NCBI GenBank assembly: GCA_965204545.1
Contig: CBDBFA010000003.1
Coordinates: 1,736,001 to 1,800,000 of the forward strand
Source of the DNA: JAABVD01 sp965204545
GTDB taxonomy: Bacteria > Verrucomicrobiota > Verrucomicrobiia > Opitutales > UBA2995
DNA: 64,000 nucleotides
Direction: 5' to 3'
The translations under genes and the position numbers were made by a program. The notes beneath the pieces are model-generated. The model searched no databases. It saw only the letters and a program-made list of their open reading frames with translations, and was not told the DNA's origin. This document shows positions 62,843 through 64,000 of this stretch, one piece after another (the first letter of the stretch is position 1; each line of letters opens with the position of its first letter).

Positions 62843-62944
62843 AAAAAGGGGTCAAACGCAAAATGTTAATATCTGATTGGTTCGGTTCAGCCATTCAGGT
62901 GAAACTAGAGGGCGATATTAACATTTTGCGTTTGACCCCTTTTT
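62843..62944. repeat. 102-bp element with perfect 30-bp inverted arms, copy 2 of the GGGGTCAAACGC family
   Basis: Arms 62843-62872 and 62915-62944 are perfect inverse copies, starting with AAAAAGGGGTCAAACGC. The outer 21 bases or so match the 794-892 element. It begins 6 bases after the cyclophilin stop, so it may also act as a hairpin end for that transcript. Confidence 0.85.
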
Positions 62945-62952
62945 CCTTTGTG

Positions 62953-64000
62953 ATGGTGGCGGTCATGCTGGCCGGGATGAGCCCGGTTGGCGCCAAGGTG
63001 GTTTCCTTTGCCGATAACGGGGGATTGAAGATGTTCTACGACAACCGCATGTATCCGCAAGCGGTGGCGCTGGGAAATGAGGTTCACATCGTCTGGAGGG
63101 GATATGAAAAGGGTTATCCCCACTTGATTACTTACGACCTGCAAAATGGTAAATTTTCCGAACCTCGGGACCTGATGATCGGTTACGAGGATCAAATCAA
63201 CCAAAGAAGATACCGAAGTGATCATCATTACGCTCCCGTCATCTGGTCGGATAAGAACGGCCACCTGCACGTGCTGCACGGGTGTCACCGGACCAGTGGA
63301 ATTCATTTGATTTCCCGTAATCCCCGTTCGGCCGATGCCTGGGTGCGGGGTCCGGACATCGCGGATTCCATTTCCTATCCCCAGGTCCATCGCATTTACC
63401 AGGACCGGACCTTGATGTATTCACGCTGGTCAGGGCACCTGGGTCATTGGCAATACCATATTTCCTCAGACGGGGGCAGGACTTGGGAGCAGTCGCCTCG
63501 GGCCGTGATCGATCTGAATGGCGAACCACAGGATGGAATCCATGCTTCCCACTCTGGGTCCTACAATACCACGGTGATCAGCGCAGACGGAAAGCGTCTC
63601 CACGTGGCCTTCATCTGGAAGGTGGAAGACCCGCTCTACAATAAGCGGTATGGCCGGATCCTGCACGACCACACCCAACGCTACAACCTCTACTACCTTG
63701 CCGTCGACCTCCCATCGGGAAGGGGGTACAATATTGCCGGACGGGAGGTCGATCTTCCGCTGAGAAAACTGGATGCGGACGAACATTGCCTGGTTTGGAA
63801 CACGGACGAGCGCCCGGCCTCGGTTGGCCCTTCCATTGCACTGGATAAACGCGACCAACCCCATTTCCTGTTGCCGGTGGCCAAGCAGGATCCTTTTTCC
63901 GGCGTCTTTTATTTCGTTTCCTTCGTCGATGGCAGTTGGCGCAAAACCCCCATTGCGGACGCTTTGCACCCGTTTAATTCCTCCTACCTGGAACTGGGGG
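62953..64000 (+). CDS. Secreted BNR-repeat protein (partial, runs off the window)
   Basis: The frame is open to the window end with at least 349 codons. It begins with a signal-like segment (MVAVMLAGMSPVGA) and continues with a BNR_4-type propeller: 'MYPQAVALGNEVHIVWRGYE', 'APVIWSDKNGHLHVLHGCHR', 'DGGRTWEQSPRAVIDL'. The family resembles neuraminidase-like or polysaccharide-active secreted proteins of Verrucomicrobiota, but the catalytic residues cannot be judged. The frame is also open upstream through the inverted repeat at 62843-62944, with an ATG at 62863. The original N-terminus may therefore have been displaced by that element. Confidence 0.75.
   Translation, partial: MVAVMLAGMSPVGAKVVSFADNGGLKMFYDNRMYPQAVALGNEVHIVWRGYEKGYPHLITYDLQNGKFSEPRDLMIGYEDQINQRRYRSDHHYAPVIWSDKNGHLHVLHGCHRTSGIHLISRNPRSADAWVRGPDIADSISYPQVHRIYQDRTLMYSRWSGHLGHWQYHISSDGGRTWEQSPRAVIDLNGEPQDGIHASHSGSYNTTVISADGKRLHVAFIWKVEDPLYNKRYGRILHDHTQRYNLYYLAVDLPSGRGYNIAGREVDLPLRKLDADEHCLVWNTDERPASVGPSIALDKRDQPHFLLPVAKQDPFSGVFYFVSFVDGSWRKTPIADALHPFNSSYLELG

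Overview
This is a GC-rich bacterial window that most resembles the PVC superphylum, probably Verrucomicrobiota. The grounds are five secreted PQQ-type beta-propeller proteins, two DUF1080 proteins, a BNR-type secreted protein, and interspersed intergenic repeats (CCACAGAGG tracts, GATCGT hexamers, TAGGAAT tracts, REP-like units) that I associate with that group. The assignment is an inference. No rRNA, tRNA or CRISPR array was recognised.

Layout. 1-0.9 kb: an IS remnant and repeats. 0.9-10.6 kb: ordinary genes (RecQ, a secreted PQQ propeller, two DUF1080 proteins, an MFS-acyltransferase fusion plus a second acyltransferase, DUF1294). 10.8-24.0 kb: ten closely spaced minus-strand genes, namely a TonB receptor, two PQQ propellers, a small membrane protein, an SSS symporter, a PaaK-like adenylate-forming enzyme, an Fe-alcohol dehydrogenase, a PQQ lipoprotein, a HemN-like radical SAM protein and a chorismate-lyase-like protein. 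I cannot match this set to a described pathway. A further PQQ propeller diverges from it.

25.4-41 kb: a sterol biosynthesis locus. It has an NSDHL/SdmB-like dehydrogenase, two C-24 sterol methyltransferase homologues, a squalene-epoxidase/oxidosqualene-cyclase fusion in one reading frame, CYP51, an ERG24/DHCR7-type sterol reductase and two Rieske oxygenases, one interrupted by an in-frame TGA at a likely Trp codon. It also has a second P450 with an N-terminal GPP34 (GOLPH3) domain, a STAS protein and a secreted TPR protein that could be a sterol carrier. Together these could take squalene through cyclisation, C-14 and C-4 demethylation, Delta-14 reduction and side-chain alkylation. I see no Delta-24 reductase, Delta8-Delta7 isomerase or ERG3-type desaturase here.

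41-59.9 kb: a tripartite RND efflux operon (outer-membrane factor, adaptor, pump) whose last gene is the second sterol methyltransferase. It diverges from a 3402-residue PKS with the order KS-AT-DH-cMT-ER-KR-ACP-KS-AT(degenerate), followed by a discrete ACP, an Sfp-type phosphopantetheinyl transferase and an alpha/beta hydrolase. Two copies of a 180-bp element with terminal inverted repeats bracket the methyltransferase-efflux-PKS-ACP block in direct orientation. 59.9-64 kb: an NCS2 permease with an extra C-terminal domain, a cyclophilin with a duplicated insert, and a BNR-type secreted protein cut by the window edge.

The most notable features are the alkylated-sterol locus with its fusions (SQE-OSC and GPP34-P450), the PKS with a dead terminal AT, and the ten-gene TonB/PQQ/radical-SAM operon.
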